Assembly: GCF_017652985.1 (NCBI RefSeq)
Contig: NZ_JAGGDJ010000033.1
Location: 1 to 62,052 of the forward strand
Reading direction: 5' to 3'
Length of the DNA stretch: 62,052 nt
Source of the DNA: Paenibacillus artemisiicola
Lineage (GTDB): Bacteria; Bacillota; Bacilli; Paenibacillales; Paenibacillaceae
Below the pieces are notes generated by a model that was not told where the DNA came from, did not search any database, and saw only the letters and a program-made list of their open reading frames with translations. Below are positions 31,936 through 40,147 of this stretch, piece after piece (within the stretch, counting starts at the first letter, position 1; the number at the start of each line of letters is the position of its first letter). The position numbers were made by a program, and so were the translations under genes.

Positions 31936-31971
31936 AAAAGCCGCCCGCGACCGTGTCGGTCCAAGGCGGCT
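31936..31971 (-). terminator. Terminator after the alpha/beta hydrolase gene
   Basis: AGCCGCC and GGCGGCT enclose an inner GACCG/CGGTC stem; the minus strand continues TTTTCGC. The 300-base gap 31694-31992 otherwise holds only the promoter side of the GH3 gene. Confidence 0.7.
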
Positions 31972-31992
31972 GACGCCTGCGGGAATTTCCCG

Positions 31993-32817
31993 TCAGATCG
32001 TCCACAAGCTCCAATCGCTGCGGCGTTTGCCGACCGCGTCGATCCAGCGCAGCGAAATATCGAACAGCTCGTCGCGCGAGGTTTTGCTCGAGAAGGTATG
32101 GTCGCCCTGCAGGATGACCTCTTTGTCGCAATTGCCCTCTTTGCGGAGCCAGAACATTTTCTGGTACAGGAAGCAGTAGTCGACCGGCACGACCGTATCG
32201 GCCGTTCCGTGCACGATCAGCACGTCGCCGCCGAAGCCGCGCAGCTCCGTGAGCGGCTGGTACTGAGCCAGCGAGTCCGCGAAGCGCTTGGTGAATTGGT
32301 AATGCATGTAGTCGGTCTTGCCGACGTTCTCGATCTCCTCGATCGCCTTGGTTCCGATGATGTTGCGAATATCCATGAACGGATGCGCGACCGGCGCCCA
32401 CAGGACGAGCGACTTCACGCGCGAATCCCGCGCCGCCGTCAGCACCGCGACCGCGCCGCCCAGGCTGTGGCCGAGCAGGATCAGCCGCTCCGAATCCACC
32501 AGGTCGAGGCTCGACGCGTAGTCGATGACCGTGCGGGTCTGCTCGATGAGCGCGTCCAGACCGCCGCCGCCGTAGTCGCCGCCGCTCTCGCCGCAGCCGC
32601 CGTAATCGAAGCGGAGCACGAGATAGCCGCTGCGCGTCAGCCGCTCCGCCGCTTCCACGAACAGCCGGTCCGTGCCCATCCGGTTGCCGATGAAGCCGTG
32701 GCAGACGATGACGAGCGGATATTTGTTGCCGCATTTCGCGCCTTCCGGCACGACGGGATATTGAAGCACGCCGGACAGCTCGATCTCGCCGCTCCGGATC
32801 GTAATGGGATGATTCAT
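31993..32817 (-). CDS. Alpha/beta hydrolase (serine esterase)
   Basis: A 274-residue cytosolic hydrolase. The oxyanion segment is LVIVCHGFIGNRMGTDRLF, the nucleophile elbow LILLGHSLGGAVAV, the acid DVLIVHGTADTVVP and the histidine ILQGDHTF. This pattern resembles acyl-peptide hydrolase-like and feruloyl/cinnamoyl esterases. The ATG at 32817 has GGTGGTG 6 bases upstream; an open frame of 26 more codons upstream lacks a site. The natural ester is unknown. Confidence 0.9.
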   Translation of the reverse strand: MNHPITIRSGEIELSGVLQYPVVPEGAKCGNKYPLVIVCHGFIGNRMGTDRLFVEAAERLTRSGYLVLRFDYGGCGESGGDYGGGGLDALIEQTRTVIDYASSLDLVDSERLILLGHSLGGAVAVLTAARDSRVKSLVLWAPVAHPFMDIRNIIGTKAIEEIENVGKTDYMHYQFTKRFADSLAQYQPLTELRGFGGDVLIVHGTADTVVPVDYCFLYQKMFWLRKEGNCDKEVILQGDHTFSSKTSRDELFDISLRWIDAVGKRRSDWSLWTI

Positions 32818-32941
32818 CTTCGGCACCACCTTATTCCTATAATTCCTACCTACTTTGTTGGAATTAGAATACCACGGGACGAGCATGCCCGTCAAATACC
32901 TTTTGCAATGCGGCCAAAAGCCTTGTGCGACGCCGTTCGGG

Positions 32942-33661
32942 CTACTCTCCGATATGCTTCAGCGCCTCGCGCACGCTGAGCGGCGACAGCTCCGCCCGGC
33001 GCACGAACGCCCGCACCGCCTCCGGATTCGTCTTGGCGTACTCCCGCAGCACCCAGCCGATCGCCTTGCGCATGAAAAAATCGCTCTCGCCCGCCGTGCG
33101 GCGGATGAGCGCGAACAGCAGCTCCGCATCGGTGCCCGCCTTGTAGCCGAGCTGGAACAGAATCGCCGAGCGGCGCAGCCACAGGTCGTCCGACGCGATC
33201 CATTTCTCCGCGAACGCCGGAACGAGCTCCGGGTGCTTGGCGAACAGCGCCCCGGCCAAATGGTTCGCCAGCATGTCCACCGTATCCCACCAGCTGTGCG
33301 TCGTGATCAGCTGCTCCAGCAGTCCCGTCTGCTCCGGGCGCAGCTCCTTCTTGCGCTTCGTCAGCAGCTCCAGCGCCGCATAGTGAAATTCCCGCTCCGG
33401 CAGCGCCCACAGCCGCCGCGCGACCGCTTCGAGCGCTTCGCCGGAAGGTACGCCATGCTCCTTCGCGTAGGCTTTCGTCAGCGCCGTGCGCGCCGGATTG
33501 CGGATCCCGAGAAACGGAAACCGGTCCCGCATATACGCCGCCATCGGAACGGCCGTCGCCGCGTCGGCATGGCCACGCAGCAGCCGCTCCAGCCCGTCCG
33601 CGTACGCGGCCGCGTCTCCCGTCCATCGAACCGCCATCGCGCGTCCGCCCCCTTCGTTCAT
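32942..33661 (-). CDS. DNA alkylation repair protein (AlkD-like)
   Basis: A 239-residue all-helical HEAT-like repeat glycosylase that excises alkylated purines. Family features are FPFLGIRNPARTAL, REFHYAALELLTKRKK, THSWWDTVDMLANHLAG, DLWLRRSAILFQLGYK, and FFMRKAIGWVLREYAKTNPEAVRAFV. The start may be the ATG at 33661, or the Met nine residues later. It follows the nir/hemD terminator, so it is a separate unit. Confidence 0.93.
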   Translation of the reverse strand: MNEGGGRAMAVRWTGDAAAYADGLERLLRGHADAATAVPMAAYMRDRFPFLGIRNPARTALTKAYAKEHGVPSGEALEAVARRLWALPEREFHYAALELLTKRKKELRPEQTGLLEQLITTHSWWDTVDMLANHLAGALFAKHPELVPAFAEKWIASDDLWLRRSAILFQLGYKAGTDAELLFALIRRTAGESDFFMRKAIGWVLREYAKTNPEAVRAFVRRAELSPLSVREALKHIGE

Positions 33662-33725
33662 CGAAACAAATCCGATTATACAGGATGCGCGGCCCGGCTC
33701 CTAATCGCCCGCTCCGCAAGGCGCG

Positions 33726-33752
33726 AAAAAGAGCCCCTCCGTCCGGAGAGGC
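33726..33752 (-). terminator. Terminator of the nirB-nirD-hemD operon
   Basis: GCCCCTCCG and CGGAGAGGC pair with one mismatch; the minus strand continues TCTTTTTC just past the hemD stop. Confidence 0.7.
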
Positions 33753-33790
33753 CCCCGTTCTCTTGCGTGCTTGGCGCCGGGCGCCGCTCT

Positions 33791-34615
33791 TTACGCCACG
33801 TGATGGCCCCCCGCGGCGCCGAAATGCTTCCCGAGCGCCACGATCAGGCTGCCCATCCGCTCCTCCTCCGGGTACAGCACCCGCTCCACGCCTTCCTCGC
33901 GCAGCGCTTCGGCCGACACCTTGCCGACGGATGCCGCGAGCACGTCACCGGCGAACGCCTCGCGCACGGCTTCCAGCAGGCCCAGCTCGGCCGCGCGGCC
34001 CATCACGCAGCGGACCTGCGCCGTGCTCGTGAACGCGACGGCATCCACGCGCCGGCCCGCGATCTCGTCCAGCAGCTGCCGGAGCACGGCGCCTTCCGGC
34101 GGCAGATGGCGGTACGGCAGCAGCTCCTCGCAGACGGCGCCGCGGGCGGCGAGCTCGCCGGTGAGCCGCGGCGCGGGATCGCCGTACAGCTGCAGCGCGA
34201 TCCGCGCGCCGGCGAGGCCGCGCTGCCCCATCGCGCGCAGCAGCCCCGCCGTCGTGCCGTCGTCGTCGCGCGCGTCCGGCGCCTGGCCGTATTTGCGCAG
34301 CGCGTTCACGGTCTTGTAGCCGCGCGCCGCGATGCGCATCCGCCCGAGCGCCGCGAGGAACGGCATCAGGAGACCGAGCCGGTCCGCCGCCTCCAGCAGC
34401 GCCTCGGTCCCCGTGCCGGTCGTGAGCACGAGCCAATCGGCCGGGCGGACGATCAGCCCGCGCAGCTGCTCCTCGATCCGGGCGTCGTCGAGAAACACGT
34501 CGCCCTGCGCCGGACGGAGCACCATCGTCCCGCCGAATTTGGCCACCATCCTGCCGAACTCCTCCGCCTTGCGCGCGCCCGTCACCGCTATCGTTTTCCC
34601 TTCCAATCGCGCCAT
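33791..34615 (-). CDS. hemD: Uroporphyrinogen-III synthase
   Basis: A 274-residue enzyme closing the tetrapyrrole ring. It begins LEGKTIAVTGARKAEEFGRMVAKFGG and has two Rossmann-like lobes, with ALQLYGDPAPRLTGELAARGA and VDAVAFTSTAQVRCVMGRAAELGL. It lies 88 bases downstream of nirD in the same operon, where it would supply the siroheme precursor needed by NirB. It is probably a second, assimilation-linked copy beside the general heme hemD elsewhere. Confidence 0.88.
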   Translation of the reverse strand: MARLEGKTIAVTGARKAEEFGRMVAKFGGTMVLRPAQGDVFLDDARIEEQLRGLIVRPADWLVLTTGTGTEALLEAADRLGLLMPFLAALGRMRIAARGYKTVNALRKYGQAPDARDDDGTTAGLLRAMGQRGLAGARIALQLYGDPAPRLTGELAARGAVCEELLPYRHLPPEGAVLRQLLDEIAGRRVDAVAFTSTAQVRCVMGRAAELGLLEAVREAFAGDVLAASVGKVSAEALREEGVERVLYPEEERMGSLIVALGKHFGAAGGHHVA

Positions 34616-34703
34616 GCCGCCGCCTCCCGTCTTGGTCCGATCCGCTTCTGCCGGCCCGGGCGCTCCTGCGCGCGCCCCTTGCCGCCCCGTATGCTTGCTC
34701 GAT

Positions 34704-35039
34704 CTACGATACCTTCGCTTCCGCCTCTTCCTTCAGAAACAATACGACGTTGCCGCTTTCGTCCACCTCGACCCGGTACGGTGCCACGCAGCCCTCGTCG
34801 GGCGCCTGCACGAGCCCGTCGCGCAGGTCGATCTTCCAATCGTGCAGCGGGCAGTAGACGTGATGGTCGCAGACGATGCCTTCGGAGAGCTGTCCGCCCT
34901 TGTGCGGACACCGGTTCTCCACCGCCCGGACCGTGCCGTCGGACAGCTTGAACAGCGCCAGCTCCAAGCCGTCCATCCGGAATATGCGCCCCGACCGCGC
35001 GGGAAACTCGTCAATATGGCCCACAATCACTTCGTTCAT
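34704..35039 (-). CDS. nirD: Assimilatory nitrite reductase small subunit
   Basis: A 111-residue Rieske-type protein with cluster ligands in CPHKGGQLSEG and CPLHDWKIDL. It partners NirB in reducing nitrite to ammonium with NAD(P)H. The ATG at 35039 (MNEVIVGHIDEF) follows GGAG by 11 bases; a longer open frame upstream is not family-like. It lies 107 bases after the nirB stop. Confidence 0.95.
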   Translation of the reverse strand: MNEVIVGHIDEFPARSGRIFRMDGLELALFKLSDGTVRAVENRCPHKGGQLSEGIVCDHHVYCPLHDWKIDLRDGLVQAPDEGCVAPYRVEVDESGNVVLFLKEEAEAKVS

Positions 35040-35146
35040 CGCTCTTCCGCTCCTTTGCGCGGCTGCCGCCCGGGCGGCAGCGCGTCTCTGTCTCATTCGG
35101 TTAAAGCCGTCCCCGACCCGACCCTATCCGCAGCGTGCCGCGGCCG

Positions 35147-37576
35147 TTACTTCGCGTCCGCCGGCGCGGTCAGCGTCTCGAACGCGCTGCGCAGCTCGGC
35201 GTTCTCGATGATCTCCTTCCACGGATCCCGCGTCAGCCCGAGCGTCGCGTCGATGCGGGCGTTCAGCGCGTCGCGGTCCGCTTTGTCCGCGAGCGCTGCC
35301 TTGACCGCGTCGAGTCCGACGCGCTGGCACCATTCGCTCGTGCGTTCCAAATAATTCGCCGTTTCGCGGTAGTACTGGAGGTACGCGCCGGTCCACTCCA
35401 GCACCTCCTCCTCGGTCTTCACCTTCGTCAGCAGCTCCGCGGCCCGGACGCGGGTGCCGCCGTTGCCCGCGACGTGCAGCTCCCAACCGCCGTCGATCGC
35501 GACGACGCCGAGGTCCTTGATCGTCGCCTCCGCGCAGTTGCGCGGGCAGCCCGACACGGCGAGCTTCACTTTATGCGGCGTGTCGAGCCGCTCGAATTTC
35601 TTCTCCAGGTCGACGCCCATCTTCATCGCGTCCTGGGTGCCGAAGCGGCAGAAAGTGTTGCCGACGCAGGTCTTGACCGTGCGGAGCGACTTGCCGTAGG
35701 CGTACCCCGACGGCATGTCGAGGTCCTCCCACATGCCCGGCAGGTCCTCCTTCTTCACGCCGAGCAGATCGATCCGCTGGCCGCCGGTAATCTTGACGAG
35801 CGGCACCCGGTACTTCTCCGCGACCGTCGCGATCCGCTTCAAGTCCTCCGGCGTCGTCACGCCGCCGTAAATCCGCGGGACCACGGAGTACGTGCCGTCC
35901 TTCTGGATGTTGGCGTGGCTGCGCTCGTTGACGAAGCGGGACGCCCGTTCGTCCTCGTGCTCCTCCGGGAACGCCATCCCGATATAGTAATTGAGCGCCG
36001 GCCGGCACTTGGAGCAGCCCTCCGGATTGCTCCACTCCAGCACGTGCATCGCTTCCTTCGTCGTCGTGAGACGCATCTCCCGGATGGCGCCGACGATCTC
36101 GTCGCGCGTCAGCTTCGTGCAGCCGCAAATGCCTTCCTTCACCGCCGCCACCTTGTCGGCGCCGAGCGTCGACGTCAGGATCGCTTCCACGAGCGGCTTG
36201 CACCCGCCGCAGCCGCCGGACGCCTTCGTGCACGCCTTCAGCTCGGGCACGCTGGCGCAGCCCTTCTCCGTGATGGCGTCCACGAGCATATCCTTCGTCA
36301 CGCCGTTGCAGCCGCAGACGATTTCGTCGCCGCTCATCGCCGCCGCGAGATCCTCCGCGCCCGCGGGCTTGCCGCCTCCGCCGGACGGGCCGAACAGCAG
36401 CTCCCGCTCGCTGCCCGCGTAGTCTTTCCCGCTGCGGATCGCGGCGAACAGCTTCGAGCCGTCGCTCGTGTCGCCGAACAGCACCGCGCCGACGACGCGG
36501 CCGTTCTCGAACACGACTTTCTTATAGATGCCGTCCAGGTCATCCTGCACGCGGAGCGCCCTCGTGCCGGGATCGTCGGTATACCGGCCCGCCGAGAAGA
36601 CGTTCACGCCCGATACCTTCAGCTTCGTCGACGGCACCGAGCCCGCGTATCCCGCGGTTTCCGCGCCGGCCAGCCGCTTGGCCAGCACCGCTCCCTGCTC
36701 GTAGAGCGGCGCCACGAGGCCGTACGCCACGCCGCGGTGCTCCGCGCACTCGCCGACGGCATAGACGTGCGGGAGATTCGTTTCCATATAATCGTTCACC
36801 ACGATGCCGGTCTGGACCGATACGCCGCTGCGCGCCGCCAATCCCGCGTTCGGCCGGATGCCGACCGCCATGACGATCAGATCGGCTTCCGCGCGCGTCC
36901 CGTCCGTGAACGTCAAGCCTGTGACGCGCGACTCGCCCGTAATGGCGGCGGACTGCTTATTCAGCAGGAACGTCATCCCTTGGCGCTCCAGCTCCGTCCG
37001 CAGCATCCGCGAAGCCGTCTCGTCGAGCTGCCGGTTCATGAGGAACGGGCCGTTATGCACGACGGCCGCTTCCATGCCGAGATGGAGCAGGCCGCGGGCC
37101 GCTTCGAGACCGAGCAGGCCCCCGCCGATGACGATCGCCTTGCGGTATCGTTTCGCCGCCTCCATCATCGTCTCGCAGTCCTTGATGTCGCGGAACGCGA
37201 TGACGCCTTCCTTGTCGGCGCCGGGCAGCGGCAGCATGAACGGCAGCGAGCCCGTTGCGAATACGAGCTCGTCGTACGGCAGCGCCGCGCCGCGGTCCGT
37301 GCGCACCTCGCGCTTCGCGGCATCCACCTCGACCGCCTCCTGTCCGGCGAGCAGCGCGATGCCGTTGTCTTGGTACCAATCCCAATCGTTCAGCACGATC
37401 TCGTTCAGGCCGGCGTCGCCGGCGAGGACGGACGAGAGCATAATGCGGTTATAGTTCGGATGCGGCTCCGCGCCGATAATCGAGATGTCGTACCGGCCCG
37501 GGTTCAGCTTCAGCAGCTGTTCGACGAACGAGACGCCCGCCATTCCGTTTCCGATCATGACCAGCTTCTTCTTCAT
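35147..37576 (-). CDS. nirB: Assimilatory nitrite reductase large subunit
   Basis: An 809-residue cytosolic siroheme enzyme reducing nitrite to ammonium. The domains in order are: FAD/NAD reductase (VMIGNGMAGVSFVEQLL; AIVIGGGLLGLEAARGLL) to about 400; two BFD-like Fe-S segments (VCGCNGVTKDML with GGCGGCKPLVE; GICGCTKLTRDE with EGCSKCRPALNYY); a ferredoxin-like half domain; and the siroheme/4Fe-4S site TCVGNTFCRFG and VSGCPRNCAEATIKD. GGAGA lies 8 bases before the ATG at 37576. Transcription starts from a TnrA/GlnR-box promoter and passes through an attenuator leader. Confidence 0.97.
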   Translation of the reverse strand: MKKKLVMIGNGMAGVSFVEQLLKLNPGRYDISIIGAEPHPNYNRIMLSSVLAGDAGLNEIVLNDWDWYQDNGIALLAGQEAVEVDAAKREVRTDRGAALPYDELVFATGSLPFMLPLPGADKEGVIAFRDIKDCETMMEAAKRYRKAIVIGGGLLGLEAARGLLHLGMEAAVVHNGPFLMNRQLDETASRMLRTELERQGMTFLLNKQSAAITGESRVTGLTFTDGTRAEADLIVMAVGIRPNAGLAARSGVSVQTGIVVNDYMETNLPHVYAVGECAEHRGVAYGLVAPLYEQGAVLAKRLAGAETAGYAGSVPSTKLKVSGVNVFSAGRYTDDPGTRALRVQDDLDGIYKKVVFENGRVVGAVLFGDTSDGSKLFAAIRSGKDYAGSERELLFGPSGGGGKPAGAEDLAAAMSGDEIVCGCNGVTKDMLVDAITEKGCASVPELKACTKASGGCGGCKPLVEAILTSTLGADKVAAVKEGICGCTKLTRDEIVGAIREMRLTTTKEAMHVLEWSNPEGCSKCRPALNYYIGMAFPEEHEDERASRFVNERSHANIQKDGTYSVVPRIYGGVTTPEDLKRIATVAEKYRVPLVKITGGQRIDLLGVKKEDLPGMWEDLDMPSGYAYGKSLRTVKTCVGNTFCRFGTQDAMKMGVDLEKKFERLDTPHKVKLAVSGCPRNCAEATIKDLGVVAIDGGWELHVAGNGGTRVRAAELLTKVKTEEEVLEWTGAYLQYYRETANYLERTSEWCQRVGLDAVKAALADKADRDALNARIDATLGLTRDPWKEIIENAELRSAFETLTAPADAK

Positions 37577-37636
37577 GGCGATCTCTCCTAAACGTAAAGT
37601 GAGGGCGAAACGCGAATGACAACTCGGATGAAACCA

Positions 37637-37686
37637 TAAAAAGCCCATCCCCGCGCCAAAGAAAACAAGACGCTCGGGATAGGCTC
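37637..37686 (-). terminator. Attenuator terminator in the nirB leader
   Basis: On the minus strand, AGCCTATCCC pairs with GGGATGGGCT (one G-U) across an A/T-rich loop and is followed by TTTTTA, 60 bases before the nirB ATG. Its 5' arm shares AGCC with the second ANTAR-type hairpin, so the two cannot form together. Confidence 0.75.
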
Positions 37687-37720
37687 CATTGCCGGATCGT
37701 AAGGGCACGCCGTTGTGCCG
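37683..37720 (-). ncRNA. Two-hexaloop ANTAR-target RNA in the nirB leader
   Basis: On the minus strand, hairpin 1 is GGCAC-AACGGC-GTGCC (37705-37720). Hairpin 2 is GGC-AATGGA-GCC (37683-37694), extended by GAT/ATC across a small internal loop. Both loops are six bases with A at position 1 and G at position 4, the known ANTAR-binding signature. Both arise just after the predicted transcription start. Confidence 0.75.
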
Positions 37721-37743
37721 TCGGATCGAAAGTTCTTGACCCG

Positions 37744-37807
37744 ATTATAGATCGCCTTCAGACATATGTCAACTATCTTGACACGTAAACCCCGCCCAAT
37801 TCATAAT
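37744..37807. promoter_or_regulatory. Bidirectional promoter sharing one TnrA/GlnR box
   Basis: TGTCAACTATCTTGACA (37767-37783) fits the TnrA/GlnR consensus TGTNA-N7-TNACA. Its minus-strand TTGACA (37767-37772) with TATAAT (37744-37749, spacer 17) drives nirB. Its plus-strand TTGACA (37778-37783) with CATAAT (37802-37807, spacer 18) drives the ANTAR gene. Overlap with -35 suggests repression when nitrogen is plentiful. Confidence 0.75.
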
Positions 37808-37930
37808 ACAAAGAAGAAGCCCTTCGAAATGCGCGTTATTCGAAGCGATTCCGTGTAACCATACGTGACATTCATAACCGGCATAAACAGCCACGAACGC
37901 TTAAGCCCCAGTTTAGCGAGGTGAAGGTCC

Positions 37931-38485
37931 ATGAAGTCGATTTTGTTGCTTGAGAACGAAACGCCGCCCGCGGCCGCGGACAGTCTGCGGCGATGCTGCA
38001 AGTCGCTGCGCCGCGCGGCCGGCGAGAGCGAAGCCCGCGCCGCCGTCGGCGCCGTCGACGCGGTCGTCCTGCATGTCCCGGCCGCGGCGCTGGCCGGCTG
38101 GCAATCCGCCGTCGCGGGCATGCGCCGGCTGCCGACGCTGTGGCTCTGCCCGGACGGGGACGTCCCGCCGGACGCCGATTGGGGCTGCGAGCTCGACGGG
38201 ATCCTGTTCGCTTCCATGGGCTCCCGCGAGACGAAGATCGCGCTCCAGTGGAGCGTCCGCGCGTTCCGGCAGCGCCGGCGCTGGGCGGAAGAACGCGAGC
38301 AGCTTCTGCAGCGGATCGAGGAGCGCAAATGGATCGATCAGGCGAAGGCCGTGCTGTGCGAGATCAAGGGCATTACGGAAGCGGAAGCGTACGACTTCCT
38401 CCGCAAACAGGCGATGAACGAACGCAAGCGGATCGGGGACATTTCCGCGTCGATCGTCAAGGTGTACCAGCTCATTCACGGGTGA
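37931..38485 (+). CDS. ANTAR-domain RNA-binding antiterminator with degenerate receiver
   Basis: A 184-residue regulator. Residues 1-115 resemble a response-regulator receiver (MKSILLLENETPPAAADSL; VDAVVLHVPAAALAG) but lack the phospho-acceptor aspartate. A coiled-coil (RAFRQRRRWAEEREQLLQRIEERK) leads into the C-terminal ANTAR domain, WIDQAKAVLCEIKGITEAEAYDFLRKQAMNERKRIGDISASIVKVYQLI. It should bind paired hexaloop hairpins in nascent RNA and prevent termination. It lies between the nirB and narK leaders that carry such hairpins. GAGGTGA lies 6 bases before the ATG. No nitrate-sensing NIT domain is present, so the signal must come from a partner. Confidence 0.88.
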   Translation: MKSILLLENETPPAAADSLRRCCKSLRRAAGESEARAAVGAVDAVVLHVPAAALAGWQSAVAGMRRLPTLWLCPDGDVPPDADWGCELDGILFASMGSRETKIALQWSVRAFRQRRRWAEEREQLLQRIEERKWIDQAKAVLCEIKGITEAEAYDFLRKQAMNERKRIGDISASIVKVYQLIHG

Positions 38486-38536
38486 ACCGGGGGCTGCGAG
38501 CCTGAAATCTGTTATCGCCTTTTTTCCCGAAAATAA

Positions 38537-38577
38537 TGTCAGGTATATTGACATCCGTTTTCGGCCGCCTCTATAAT
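38537..38577 (+). promoter_or_regulatory. narK promoter with TnrA/GlnR box
   Basis: TGTCAGGTATATTGACA (38537-38553) fits TGTNA-N7-TNACA. Its TTGACA (38548-38553) and TATAAT (38572-38577) have an 18-base spacer. The predicted start, near 38584, lies directly before the structured leader. Confidence 0.8.
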
Positions 38578-38585
38578 GCAAACAA

Positions 38586-38691
38586 GATCACAAAGATGTG
38601 GATCCGCGAATGAACCGGCGCGCACACCGACGTGCGGCCGGGTGGCAATGAGGCCGCGTTGCAGTTCTATTTGACTGCGATGCGGCCTTTT
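38586..38691 (+). ncRNA. ANTAR-target leader and attenuator of narK
   Basis: Hairpin 1 is CGCAC-ACCGAC-GTGCG (38621-38636). Hairpin 2 is GTGGC-AATGAG-GCCGC (about 38643-38658). Both loops have A at position 1 and G at position 4. The terminator, a 15-bp stem with two G-U pairs (38651-38665 with 38674-38688) and TTTT, shares GGCCGC with hairpin 2. An extra AAAGAT hexaloop hairpin (38586-38604) lies at the 5' end. Motifs match the nirB leader almost base for base. Confidence 0.75.
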
Positions 38692-38796
38692 CGGTTGTTC
38701 CGGGCCCTGCCCGTTCGCGGATTTCCGCCGGCCGGCATCCGGCAGGAATGATGGAGAGAGAGAAGCAACGCCAACCATGGAGAGGAGTTTTGCAGG

Positions 38797-40038
38797 ATGA
38801 TGGATCGCAAAAGTTTCTTGAAAAGCGGGCACGGCCCTTCGCTGCTGAGCGCGTTTCTGTATTTCGATTTGAGCTTTATGGTTTGGTCGCTCCTCGGGCC
38901 GCTCGCCGTCGTCATTATGGGCGACTACCAAATGGACGCCGCGCAGAAAGCCAACCTCGTCGCGCTGCCCGTCCTCGGCGGCTCGGTGCTGCGCCTCGTG
39001 CTCGGCTACCTGACGGACGTCATCGGGCCGAAGCGCACCGGCCAGCTCGGGCTGCTGCTGACGATGGTCCCGCTCGTCTGGGGCTGGAAGTTCGTCGACT
39101 CCTTGAACGAGCTGTACGGCGTCGCCCTCATGCTCGGCATCGCCGGCGCCTCGTTCGCCGCCGCCCTGCCGCTCGCGAGCCGCTGGTACCCGCCGAAATA
39201 CCAGGGCCTGGCGATGGGCATCGCCGGCGCCGGCAACAGCGGCACCGTGTTCTCGACGCTGTTCGCGAACCGGATCGCGCAGCATTTCGGCACGTGGCAC
39301 GTCGTCTTCGGCCTTGCGCTCATCCCGATCGTCATCGTGTTCGTCGTCTTCTCCGTTCTGGCGAAGGACAGCCCGAACCAGCCCGCGCCGCGCAAGCTGT
39401 CCGATTACGGCGCCGTGCTGCGGCAGCGCGACACGTGGATGTTCTGCGTGTTCTACGGCGTCACGTTCGGCGGCTTCGTGGGCATGTCCAACTACCTGAC
39501 CATCTTCTTCAATACCCAATACGGCCTGAGCCCCGTACGGGCGGCCGACTTCACCACGCTGTGCGTCATCGCCGGCAGCTTCTTCCGCCCCGTCGGCGGC
39601 TGGCTGGCCGACCGGATCGGCGGCATCCGCATGCTGATGCTGCTTTACGGCATCGTGGCGCTCATGATGGCCTGCATCTCGTCCCTCCCGGCGCTCCCGG
39701 TCATCCTCGTGCTGCTGTTCGTCGGCATGATGGCGCTCGGCATGGGCAACGGCTCCGTGTTCCAGCTCGTTCCGCTCCGCTTCCAAAACGAGATCGGCAT
39801 CGTGACCGGCATCGTCGGCGCCGCGGGCGGTCTCGGCGGCTACTTCCTGCCGAAGCTGCTCGGCAACCTGAAGCTGTCCACCGGCTCGTACGCGCCCGGC
39901 TTCCTGATCGTGAGCGGCGTCGCGGCGCTGTGCGTCGCGCTCATCTTCCTGATCCAAGGCTCGTGGAAAAAATCGTGGATCGGCAGCGGCGGCAAAGCCC
40001 GCGTCGACGCGAGCGTGCCGGGCGGCATCGCTTCGTAG
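38797..40038 (+). CDS. narK: Nitrate/nitrite MFS transporter (NarK/NasA family)
   Basis: A 413-residue transporter with twelve membrane helices. Nitrate-porter features are the arginine of GGSVLRLVLGYLTDVIGPKR in helix 2, the arginine of AGSFFRPVGGWLADRIGG in helix 8, and glycine-rich helices (LMLGIAGASFAAALPLAS; MMALGMGNGSVFQLVPLRF). It brings nitrate into the cell, or exchanges it for nitrite, for the NirBD pathway. GGAG lies 8 bases before the ATG. Control is by a TnrA/GlnR box and an antitermination leader of about 210 bases. No nitrate reductase gene is in the window. Confidence 0.94.
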   Translation: MMDRKSFLKSGHGPSLLSAFLYFDLSFMVWSLLGPLAVVIMGDYQMDAAQKANLVALPVLGGSVLRLVLGYLTDVIGPKRTGQLGLLLTMVPLVWGWKFVDSLNELYGVALMLGIAGASFAAALPLASRWYPPKYQGLAMGIAGAGNSGTVFSTLFANRIAQHFGTWHVVFGLALIPIVIVFVVFSVLAKDSPNQPAPRKLSDYGAVLRQRDTWMFCVFYGVTFGGFVGMSNYLTIFFNTQYGLSPVRAADFTTLCVIAGSFFRPVGGWLADRIGGIRMLMLLYGIVALMMACISSLPALPVILVLLFVGMMALGMGNGSVFQLVPLRFQNEIGIVTGIVGAAGGLGGYFLPKLLGNLKLSTGSYAPGFLIVSGVAALCVALIFLIQGSWKKSWIGSGGKARVDASVPGGIAS

Positions 40039-40147
40039 AAGCAGGCGGCCGCGGCGCGGCGGCGCGGCGGAGGCAAGATAAAGCAACAGCCACGATTGGC
40101 GACATTAACGGCAACTTTAAAGATAAGGATAATGGCGAGATAAAGGC

